Below, one piece after another: positions 52,753 through 60,607 of a stretch of 64,000 bases of DNA. The stretch covers positions 1-64,000 of the forward strand of contig JANLSD010000168.1 of NCBI GenBank assembly GCA_031362245.1, given 5' to 3'. The DNA is from JAAURS01 sp031362245 (GTDB taxonomy: Bacteria > Cyanobacteriota > Cyanobacteriia > Thermosynechococcales > Thermosynechococcaceae). Under the pieces are notes generated by a model that was given only the letters and a program-made list of their open reading frames with translations, did no database searches and was not told the origin of the DNA. Each line of letters opens with the position of its first letter. Within the stretch, counting starts at the first letter, position 1. A program made the translations under genes and the position numbers.

Positions 52753-52789
52753 AGGTTTAGCTTAACATGTAGGCTTTTATGCCATCCCT

Positions 52790-55522
52790 TCAATCGCGTT
52801 GTGGGGCGCTCGGTTTACCGTTATTGCCTGCCAAAACAGGCGCAAGCACAGCCCCATTCTTAGACTTCACTTCCGAGGAAAATACGGTTTCTCCATCATC
52901 CAAAATTGGATTGCGGGCCATAATCAGCGCGATCGCCCGACTCACACTATCAGGGAAAATAACCACCAGAGCATTCTCTGGGGCATTATCCAACGCCCAT
53001 TCGATCGCCTCTGTCTCCACTAACTGAACCGTATGGGGCACTGGAGCACCATTGAGTGGCGTGGCCTGAATCCCTTTCACGATCATTTCTGCCGTGTTGC
53101 CCCGAGGGCGACCGCGATTGTCGTCATCTTCTTTGACAATAATCTGCTCAAAAAACGTCGCCGAAAGAGCGCCTAACTCAATCAAATCCTCATCACGGCG
53201 ATCGCCCGGCCCACCCACCACGCCAATGGCAGGGCCAGACCAGTTTTTAACAAAGCTGCCCACCGCTTCGTAGCCTGCGGGATTATGGGCATAGTCTACT
53301 AGGGCATGGTAGCGACCGAGGTTGAATAAATTCATCCGGCCTGGGGTTTGTTCTGCCGAAGCACGGAAGCTGCGAAGGGCGGCGCGTATCGCTTCGACAT
53401 TCACACCTTGGACAAAAGCCGCCAGACTCGCCGCTAGGGCGTTGGCAATCATGAAGGGGGCTAAACCGCCAAGGGTGAGGGGAACTTGCTCTACCTTTTC
53501 AATGCGGTGAACCCAGTCCTGCTGCAAGATGGACAGGTAGCCCTCTTTCAAGACGGCAGCAACGCCACCCCGTTGGATATGCGATCGCACTAAAGCACTC
53601 TCTGCATCCATCGAAAAATAGGCAATCTTCCCAGGCACATACTCTGCCATCGCGGCAACGCGTTCATCGTCGGCATTGAGCACGGCATAGCCATCCACAT
53701 GAACAGCCTCTGCAATCACCGCTTTGACCTTTGCCATTTGGTCAATGGTGTTGATATCGCCCAACCCTAAATGATCCGCCGCCACATTTAAGACCACGCC
53801 CACATCACAGTGTTGGAAGGCCAGACCTGATCGCAGAATCCCGCCCCGTGCTGTCTCCAGAACCGCAATATCCACCGTCGGATCTTGCAGAATCATTTGG
53901 GCACTTTGCGGCCCTGTGGTATCGCCCTTTTCCACTAAATGATTGCTAATATAAATGCCATCTGTGGTCGTAAAACCGACCGAATCGTAAACCTGACTAA
54001 AAATATGGGCAATCAGACGCGTTGTGGTCGTTTTGCCATTGGTTCCCGTCACCGCCACAATGGGAACCCGAGTCGGCACTCCAGGGGGAAACAGCATACT
54101 CAGAATCGGTGCGGCAACGTTGCGACCTACTCCTTGACAGGGAGACACATGCATCCGTAACCCTGGAGCTGCATTGACCTCCACAATCACGCCATCGGCC
54201 TCAGCCAGCGTTTTGGTGATATCTGTCGTAATTACATCAATGCCCACCACATCCAGGTCAATAATGCGAGACACGCGTTCTGCCATCCACAGGGTATCGG
54301 GATGGATTTCGTCCGTGCGATCAATGGCAATTCCGCCCGTGCTCAGGTTGGCGGTTGCGCGCAGGTAGCAGACTTGGTCTGGGGGCAAAATGGTGTCAAG
54401 GGTATAGCCTTGACGGGTTAGCATTTCGTCCGTGGCATTGTCCAGGAGGATGTGGGTCAACATATTATCGTGACCTTCGCCACGACGCGAATCTTGGTTT
54501 TCCAGCTCTACCAGTGCGGCGATTGTGTCTACGCCATTGCCGATTACGTGGGCAGGGACGCGCTCTGCGACTGCCACCACTTTATGATTCACCACCAAAA
54601 TCCGGTGATCTCGCCCCTGGTAAAAGTGTTCTACAATCACGCCACTAGATACTTCACGGGCGCGATCATAGGCAACCTCTGCGTTATCCCAAGACTGAAT
54701 ATCGATGGTGATGCCGCGACCGTGGTTGCCGTCTAAGGGCTTAATCACAATGGGGAAGCCGCCAAGGCGATCAATGGTCTGTTCTAATTCGCTAAAGGAA
54801 TAGATCACACTGCCCAGCGGGACAGGTACGCCCATGTGGGACAAGATATTTTTAGTATTTTCTTTGTTGCAGGCTAGCTCAACGCCCAAAATATTGCTGT
54901 GGGAGGTCAGCGCAGCCTGTACTCGCTTTTGAAATTTACCATAGCCCAACTGAAACAGGTCGCAGGTTTCTAGCTGCGTCCAGGGAATGCCGCGTGACTC
55001 TGCCTCACGCACCAGTGCCTCTGTGCTTGCGCCCAAAACAGACTCAGCCCGAAGCTTCAGGAGGTCATCTAAATCCTTTTCAAGCTCTTCTTTGGGATAG
55101 GTGCCCGTATCCACCAGGCTTTGACACAGCCGCAGCGCCGCTCTAGCGGCATAGCGCCCTGCCTCTTCGTTTTGATACTCAATCACAACCTGGTAGACCC
55201 CGGGGGTTGCGGTCTCGCGGGTACGACCAAACCCCACAGGCATGTCAGCTAAGGTTTGCAGTTCTAGGGCCACATGCTCCAGGATATGGCCCATCATGGT
55301 GCCTTCTTGAACCCGACTCAAGAACCCACCCCGACACCCTGGGGAACAAAAATGCTCTTCAAGACTGGGCAAAACCGCCACCAGACCGTCATAAAATCCA
55401 GGCAGCGTGTCAGAAGGGCTATCCGCCAGCGCTTCCAAATCCAGTCTCACTAGAATGAGCTTTGAGCGGCGAATGCTCCAGTAGTTTGGCCCGCGAAGCG
55501 TCTGGGTTTGAAGGATTTTCAT
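52790..55522 (-). CDS. cphA: Cyanophycin synthetase (CphA1 type)
   Basis: 910 residues. It adds Asp and Arg alternately to a polyaspartate backbone, using two ATP sites. N-domain (1-160), an ATP-grasp G domain (about 210-480, with FPIVIKPLDGNHGRGI, GRDHRILVVN and VEVNAAPGLRMHVSP), and a MurE-like M domain: P-loop GTNGKTTTT at 493-501, ETARGGILRSG at 556-566, NVAADHLG at 579-586, and the DYAHNPAGYEAV C-terminal lobe. All catalytic motifs look intact. An NtcA-type site lies upstream at 55704. Uma2 and putA follow closely. Confidence 0.96.
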   Translation of the reverse strand: MKILQTQTLRGPNYWSIRRSKLILVRLDLEALADSPSDTLPGFYDGLVAVLPSLEEHFCSPGCRGGFLSRVQEGTMMGHILEHVALELQTLADMPVGFGRTRETATPGVYQVVIEYQNEEAGRYAARAALRLCQSLVDTGTYPKEELEKDLDDLLKLRAESVLGASTEALVREAESRGIPWTQLETCDLFQLGYGKFQKRVQAALTSHSNILGVELACNKENTKNILSHMGVPVPLGSVIYSFSELEQTIDRLGGFPIVIKPLDGNHGRGITIDIQSWDNAEVAYDRAREVSSGVIVEHFYQGRDHRILVVNHKVVAVAERVPAHVIGNGVDTIAALVELENQDSRRGEGHDNMLTHILLDNATDEMLTRQGYTLDTILPPDQVCYLRATANLSTGGIAIDRTDEIHPDTLWMAERVSRIIDLDVVGIDVITTDITKTLAEADGVIVEVNAAPGLRMHVSPCQGVGRNVAAPILSMLFPPGVPTRVPIVAVTGTNGKTTTTRLIAHIFSQVYDSVGFTTTDGIYISNHLVEKGDTTGPQSAQMILQDPTVDIAVLETARGGILRSGLAFQHCDVGVVLNVAADHLGLGDINTIDQMAKVKAVIAEAVHVDGYAVLNADDERVAAMAEYVPGKIAYFSMDAESALVRSHIQRGGVAAVLKEGYLSILQQDWVHRIEKVEQVPLTLGGLAPFMIANALAASLAAFVQGVNVEAIRAALRSFRASAEQTPGRMNLFNLGRYHALVDYAHNPAGYEAVGSFVKNWSGPAIGVVGGPGDRRDEDLIELGALSATFFEQIIVKEDDDNRGRPRGNTAEMIVKGIQATPLNGAPVPHTVQLVETEAIEWALDNAPENALVVIFPDSVSRAIALIMARNPILDDGETVFSSEVKSKNGAVLAPVLAGNNGKPSAPQRD

Positions 55523-55703
55523 TTAGAGATGATCTCTGCTAAGTCCATATGACATTGAAGACAGTCTGAAGCTGAATGCAAGAACTGGCTTTTAAGGATA
55601 ATTCAAAAGAACTAAGCCCAGGAATCTATCCGTAGCGTTCAAAATCTTTTTGAGTAGCGTGAGGTCTACCCCTTAATTAATTTCAAATTGAAGGTCTAAT
55701 TCT

Positions 55704-55717
55704 GTATCAGTTGCTAC
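55704..55717. promoter_or_regulatory. NtcA-type site GTA-N8-TAC upstream of cphA
   Basis: On the minus strand this reads GTAGCAACTGATAC, a perfect GTA-N8-TAC with the favourable GTAGC start. The sequence 22 nt downstream on that strand is ATTAAT, at the spacing expected between an NtcA box and a -10 element (weak TATAAT match). It is about 182 bp from the cphA start. The gap between cphB and cphA is 247 bp, so cphA probably has this promoter of its own. Confidence 0.6.
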
Positions 55718-55769
55718 ATGACGCAAATTGCCGTTCAACCCTAGGATTAGTGAGAGCCACCCAGCAGCC

Positions 55770-56627
55770 CTATCGGATTCCCGAAGACGATAAGACTGTG
55801 CGACGTTGATAGTTATAGCGATCGCCCTGGCTCAGCACATGGACGGTCAGGTTATGAAGGCTCAGGGGGGTGAGTTCTTTCACCTCAGAATAATTGGTAT
55901 GGGTCAAACCGCCCGGATCGATGATGGTGATGGTGCCCTTTCCAATCACTTCAAAGGTTCCGTCATTCTTGAACGCAGCACAGGTGTCTTCGTCGATGCC
56001 CATGCCGAGTTTGTCTGGATGGGCGGCGATCGCACTGAACAGGCGAGCCATCCGATTTCGATTATGAAAATGCTGATCCACCAGCAGATCGGGGAAAAAG
56101 CCTAATCCGTCAGCTAGATCAACCAATAATTGGTTGGGGGATTCGCCGCTGCTTCCGCCTGCAATCATCTTTTCACCCATGATTGCGGCCCCCGCACTGG
56201 TGCCTGCCAAGGCAAGATTACCAAGCTGAATCCTTGTTTTGATAGAGTCAATAAACTTGCTACCGCCCAGCAGGTCGCAAAGGCGTACCTGATCTCCTCC
56301 CGTCACAAAAATACCCGTGCAGTTGGCTAAATGATTCAGCCAAAGCGGTTCGTCACACTCATTAGGGAGACGAATATCAAGAACTTGTACATTCAGCGCA
56401 CCCATTTTTTCAAAGATTTGCTGGTAGCGATCGCCAACAATACTCGGTTCTTGGGACGCACAGGGGATAATGCCGATTGTCGCCAGCGCTCCACCAGAAC
56501 TTTGAAAGAACGCGGTTAAGATACTACACTCGTTAACCTTATCTTCTGCGCCACCAATCACCATGATGGGATAAAGGGTTGAAATTACCATAGTCTGTTG
56601 AACGAGAAGAGGTTGAGCCTCAATCAT
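55770..56627 (-). CDS. cphB: Cyanophycinase
   Basis: Serine-type exopeptidase that releases beta-Asp-Arg dipeptides from cyanophycin. 285 residues, family S51, with the nucleophile Ser 144 in LAGTSAGAAIMGEKM, the VIGGAEDKVNECSIL start, FVTGGDQVRLCDLLGGS and GMGIDEDTCAAFKNDGTFEVIGKG. Length is normal; the start could also be Met 13 or Met 22, as the first residues are not conserved. It lies between the two cphA genes and is probably read from the paralogue's promoter (90-bp gap). Confidence 0.95.
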   Translation of the reverse strand: MIEAQPLLVQQTMVISTLYPIMVIGGAEDKVNECSILTAFFQSSGGALATIGIIPCASQEPSIVGDRYQQIFEKMGALNVQVLDIRLPNECDEPLWLNHLANCTGIFVTGGDQVRLCDLLGGSKFIDSIKTRIQLGNLALAGTSAGAAIMGEKMIAGGSSGESPNQLLVDLADGLGFFPDLLVDQHFHNRNRMARLFSAIAAHPDKLGMGIDEDTCAAFKNDGTFEVIGKGTITIIDPGGLTHTNYSEVKELTPLSLHNLTVHVLSQGDRYNYQRRTVLSSSGIR

Positions 56628-56718
56628 AAAATAACCCTAAGAGCTGCATAATATCACTCTGAGGAAGGAAAGCCCAAGTTCATTGAGTTTAGATACCCTC
56701 GTCATACCTAAGTTTTGC

Positions 56719-59571
56719 CTAAGTCTTAGTTGCGATCTCCACCCATTCTTTACCCTTTTGATAGGCCATCTCTACCGCAACACTCCCGAAGGCGAAGGCA
56801 ACGACTCCGACAATTTCTCCAATATCGAGCGCCTGCTGGGCAACCTTTTGAACCACGACAGGCGCTTGGGCAATAAACCTTTTTTTTGCTTTAGTGACCT
56901 GATTCGCGATCCAACCCTTAACCCCATCCTCTTTTAGGGTTTTTCGGACACCTTCGACCTGAGGGCCGATCTCTGTGTCCCCTGAGTTCAACCGAGAGGG
57001 TGAAGACTGGCTCTGGGTTTTCGCCGGAGAAGTGAAGTGATGCACGGATTCGGCTGGAGTCGCCTCAACCGTTTGGGACTCAAATTTTCGATCCTCGGTC
57101 TTTACAGCAATGGCTGTTGTCCCATAGCATTTAACTTGCATTCCTCCTTCTAAGGCCCGTTCTCTCAGAGAATGCGCCTGCATCTCTTCCTTATTCTGGT
57201 TTTCGTGTCGTCGCTCACGCTCCAGGGCGATCGCCGAGGTATAAAGCACGCTGGGCTGCATCACCGACGGCTGTAGTTCGATTGCTTCTTGATTTCTCAC
57301 CTGCTCGTCGCTGAAATTCAAACATTGCCTGAGCCGTTCAAATTCATAGTACTCAGGGTTGAATAATTGCATTTGGATTGGCCCCTCGCCTGGGGGCTGC
57401 CAAGTCAAGGCATGGAAACTATGGAGCGCTGCCCGAATCTGTTCCACTTTTATGCCTAAAACGAAGGCCGTCAGGCTAGCGGCTAGGGCATTGGCAATCA
57501 TAAAGGGTGCACATCCTCCCAAGGCGATCGGGATTTTTGCTACGTTCTCAATTTGATGAACCCAATCATCCTGCAAAATCGCCAGATGCCCCTTTTCATA
57601 GACTGCTGCAACGCCTCCATTGCGAACATGCGATCGCACCACCGGATTATCGGAGTCCATTGAAAAATAGGCCACCTTCCCCGCCACCCGTCCCGCCATT
57701 GCTGCAACCTGTGCATCATCGGCATTGAGCACGGCATAGCCTTCTGGTCGCACGGTTTCGGCAATTACGCCATTCACCCTTGCGATTTGATTAAGGGTAT
57801 TGATGTCCTCCAGCCCCAACTGATCCGCCACTACATTGAGCACGACCCCCACATCACAGTGCCCAAAGGCCAAGCCTGAATGCAAAATCTCATCCTGCCC
57901 TATTTCTAAAACCGCAACCCCCACCGTCGGGTCTTGCAAAATCACCTGGGCATGCTGAGACGCTGCTGTATTGCACGTTTTGAGGGGATATTTGCCAATG
58001 TAGGCCCCATCGCCAGTGGTAAAACCCACCGCATCGTAAACCTGACTGAAAATATGGGCGATGAGCGGCGTAGGCGTCGCTTTGCTGTTGGCTCCCGTCA
58101 CCGCAACAATGGGAATGCGCGTGGGTGTTCCAGCCGGAAACAGCATGTCGAGAATCGGCGCTGCAACATTGCGGCCCAATCCTTGACTGGGAGACACATG
58201 CATCCGCAAACCTGGAGCTGCATTCACTTCTACAATTACGCCATTCACCTCAGAGAGCGGCTTGGTAATATCCGTCGTCAGCACATCCAGGCCCGCCACA
58301 TCCAGGTCAAGAATACGAGACACCCGTTCCGCCAGCCAAACCGTATCGGGGTGGACTTCATCGGTACGATCAATTGCAATCCCGCCTGTACTCAGATTTG
58401 CCGTTGCCCGGAGATAGCAGATCTGGTCGAGGGGCAAAATGGTGTCGAGGGTATAGCCCTGACGGCTTAGCATTGCATCCGTGGCCCGATCCAGTTCAAT
58501 ATGAGTCAACACATTGTCGTGCCCCTGACCACGACGGGTATCTTGGTTTTCCTGTTCCACCAGCTCCCAAATCGTGGCTTGTCCATTCCCAAGCACATGG
58601 GCGGGGACGCGCTCCGCCACCGCCACCACTTTATGGTTCACCACCAAAATCCGGTGATCCCGCCCCTCATAGAAGTGTTCCACAATCACGCCCTTGGAAA
58701 CATCCCTAGCGCGATCGTAGGCCCCCTCTGCCTGCATCCAAGTCTTAATATCAATGCTAATTCCCCGCCCGTGATTGCCATCTAAGGGCTTAATGACAAT
58801 GGGATAGCCCCCCAGCCGATGAATTGCATCTTCTAATTCTCTAAAGGCGTAGATCACCTCACCCAAGGGGACGGGAACGCCCAGACTGCCCAAGATCTTT
58901 TTGGTGCTTTCCTTATTGCCAGCCAGTTCAACCCCCAGAACGTTGCTGTGGGAGGTCAGCGAAGCCTGAACCCGCTTTTGATATTTGCCATAGCCCAACT
59001 GAAATAGGTCGCAGCTCTCAATATGTGTCCAGGGAATTCCACGGCTTTCGGCCTCCTGAACCAGAGCGTCGGTGCTTGCACCTAAGGCTGCTTCAGCCCG
59101 TAGCCCAGCCAGATCCTCCAAGTCTTTTTTTAGTTCGGATTTAGGATAGGTGCCCGTATCCACAATGCTTTGACAAAGCCGGAGTGCTGCTCTTGCCGCA
59201 TAGCGCCCTGCCGCCTCATTTTCATACTCAAAGACAACCTGGTAAATCCCAGGTGTTGCCGTCTTGAAGGTGCGACCAAAGCTCACCTTCATATCTGCTA
59301 AGGTTTGTAGCTCTAGCGCCACCTGCTCCAAAACATGCCCCATCAGGGTGCCTTCCTGCACTCGTCTCAAAAAGCCGCCCCGACAACTAGGAACACAAAC
59401 ATGCCCCTCAAGGCTGGGTAAGATGTCCTTGAGTCCATCATGGAACCCAGGAATAGCATCGGAAGGGGTATTGGCAAGCGCATCCAAATCCAGTCGCAGG
59501 AGAATGAGCTTTGTTTGACGAGTGCTCCAATAGTTTGGGCCTCGAAGCGTCTGGGTTTGAAGTATTTTCAT
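56719..59571 (-). CDS. CphA paralogue with degenerate MurE-like half and novel C-terminus (CphA2-like)
   Basis: 950 residues, aligning without gaps to CphA over residues 1 to about 720. The N and ATP-grasp domains are intact (KPLDGNHGRG, GRDHRILVVN, VEVNAAPGLRMHVSP). The M domain is not: P-loop GTNGKTTTT becomes GANSKATPT at 493-501 (Lys kept, Gly 496 to Ser and Thr 498 to Ala), ETARGG becomes EIGQDE (556-561), and the DHLG His becomes Gln 584. From about residue 740 the Mur C-lobe (DYAHNP) is replaced by about 210 unrelated residues, polar and Ser-rich, ending in a hydrophobic segment (918-938). It resembles CphA2 enzymes, which polymerise beta-Asp-Arg, but has its own C-terminus. Confidence 0.85.
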   Translation of the reverse strand: MKILQTQTLRGPNYWSTRQTKLILLRLDLDALANTPSDAIPGFHDGLKDILPSLEGHVCVPSCRGGFLRRVQEGTLMGHVLEQVALELQTLADMKVSFGRTFKTATPGIYQVVFEYENEAAGRYAARAALRLCQSIVDTGTYPKSELKKDLEDLAGLRAEAALGASTDALVQEAESRGIPWTHIESCDLFQLGYGKYQKRVQASLTSHSNVLGVELAGNKESTKKILGSLGVPVPLGEVIYAFRELEDAIHRLGGYPIVIKPLDGNHGRGISIDIKTWMQAEGAYDRARDVSKGVIVEHFYEGRDHRILVVNHKVVAVAERVPAHVLGNGQATIWELVEQENQDTRRGQGHDNVLTHIELDRATDAMLSRQGYTLDTILPLDQICYLRATANLSTGGIAIDRTDEVHPDTVWLAERVSRILDLDVAGLDVLTTDITKPLSEVNGVIVEVNAAPGLRMHVSPSQGLGRNVAAPILDMLFPAGTPTRIPIVAVTGANSKATPTPLIAHIFSQVYDAVGFTTGDGAYIGKYPLKTCNTAASQHAQVILQDPTVGVAVLEIGQDEILHSGLAFGHCDVGVVLNVVADQLGLEDINTLNQIARVNGVIAETVRPEGYAVLNADDAQVAAMAGRVAGKVAYFSMDSDNPVVRSHVRNGGVAAVYEKGHLAILQDDWVHQIENVAKIPIALGGCAPFMIANALAASLTAFVLGIKVEQIRAALHSFHALTWQPPGEGPIQMQLFNPEYYEFERLRQCLNFSDEQVRNQEAIELQPSVMQPSVLYTSAIALERERRHENQNKEEMQAHSLRERALEGGMQVKCYGTTAIAVKTEDRKFESQTVEATPAESVHHFTSPAKTQSQSSPSRLNSGDTEIGPQVEGVRKTLKEDGVKGWIANQVTKAKKRFIAQAPVVVQKVAQQALDIGEIVGVVAFAFGSVAVEMAYQKGKEWVEIATKT

Positions 59572-59736
59572 AGCGTTAGAGATGAACTCTACTAATGCAA
59601 TATATTAAACGACCTTTGTTCATTCCAATGTATCGAAGACAATCTAAAGTCGAATCCAAGGTTTATTTTAAAATAGTAAACGCTTGGAGAGTTTGAGCGT
59701 TTGAGTTTATCGTTTTGATTCTGGAGCGATCGCCCC

Positions 59737-60486
59737 ATGCCTCCGATGCCCCAAGCCACTGTAAAACCAGGCTATCGTCCCCAAGCAGAAGACACCAGCA
59801 TCGATGCCGACGTGCTAATGTTCACGCTATTGCGTCAATTAACACCAGCGCTTAAAGCCCAGCGTGTCCAGAAACTAGATTTAAATATTCGCAAACTCAG
59901 TCCAACCCGCAAAGCCGTGATTGAAGACCCCCTTACCCTTGCTAGCATGATTGCTAACCGCCTTGAATCCTTAGGCATAAACTACTATATTGGCGGCTCT
60001 CTAGTCAGCTCACTGTTAGGAGAATCCAGATATAGCGAGGATTTGGACTTAGTGATTGAGGTGGCACCCCATCAAAGTACAGATTTGATTCAAGCCCTTG
60101 AGAATGAATTTTATATCAGTGAGATAGCCGTAGAAGATGCCCTGTATGGGCGATGTACATCCTTCAATATTATTAGCTTAGCGAGTAGTGAAAAAATCGA
60201 TTTATTTATTGCGAGAGCCGACCCATTTTCACGATCTAAAATGGCCCGTCGGATTCAATATCCTTTGTCTGATAGCACCTCCGTCTGGATTTGCAGTGCG
60301 GAAGACATTATTCTCCAAAAACTGCTCTGGGGAAAAGCGACTCAGTCAGAGAAGCAGTGGCGAGATGTATTGGGCGTCTTAAAAGTTCAGTACGAAATCT
60401 TGGACTACAGCTATCTGACCGATTGGGCTGATGAACTGGATCTCTTGGATTCTTTAACCCAAGCCCTCACCCAATCTGGAATTTAA
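59737..60486 (+). CDS. Nucleotidyltransferase-fold protein (AbiEii-like)
   Basis: 249 residues. A nucleotidyltransferase fold is suggested by NYYIGGSLVSSLLGESRYSEDLDLVIEV (GGS followed by an acidic D-x-D), with KIDLFIARADPFSRSKMARRI and AEDIILQKLLWG further on. This pattern recurs in AbiEii/MNT-type proteins, often toxin halves of toxin-antitoxin or abortive-infection systems. No antitoxin-like partner (AbiEi) is visible next to it. It is divergent from the cphA paralogue. The start could be Met 4. Confidence 0.65.
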   Translation: MPPMPQATVKPGYRPQAEDTSIDADVLMFTLLRQLTPALKAQRVQKLDLNIRKLSPTRKAVIEDPLTLASMIANRLESLGINYYIGGSLVSSLLGESRYSEDLDLVIEVAPHQSTDLIQALENEFYISEIAVEDALYGRCTSFNIISLASSEKIDLFIARADPFSRSKMARRIQYPLSDSTSVWICSAEDIILQKLLWGKATQSEKQWRDVLGVLKVQYEILDYSYLTDWADELDLLDSLTQALTQSGI

Positions 60487-60534
60487 GTCAACTCGCTAGC
60501 AGGCTGTCGGGGAAATCATTACACAGGCAGAGAT

Positions 60535-60583
60535 CCCCCTTAAAAAGGGGGGATTTGAATCTAATCCCCCCTTTTTAAGGGGG
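60535..60583. repeat. Long hairpin repeat (cccccttaaaaagggggg type)
   Basis: A 21-bp perfect stem (60535-60555 with 60563-60583) around a 7-nt loop, flanked by further agatcccc/ggggatct pairing out to about 60596. It is a typical dispersed cyanobacterial hairpin repeat, and lies between the convergent nucleotidyltransferase gene and lepA, where it could end transcription of both. Confidence 0.85.
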
Positions 60584-60607
60584 GTAGAGGGGATCTCCGA
60601 CAACTCT

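Noticed and set aside
55654..55669. A second NtcA-like site GTA...TAC near cphA
   Set aside because: The spacer is 10 bases rather than 8.
57934..58470. 178-codon ORF antisense to the cphA paralogue
   Set aside because: An equivalent shadow appears opposite cphA itself, as expected for conserved coding sequence on the other strand.
56719..59571. cphA paralogue as a decaying pseudogene
   Set aside because: The frame is open for 950 codons, the ATP-grasp motifs are intact, and the changes are confined to the second ligase; that pattern is not random decay.
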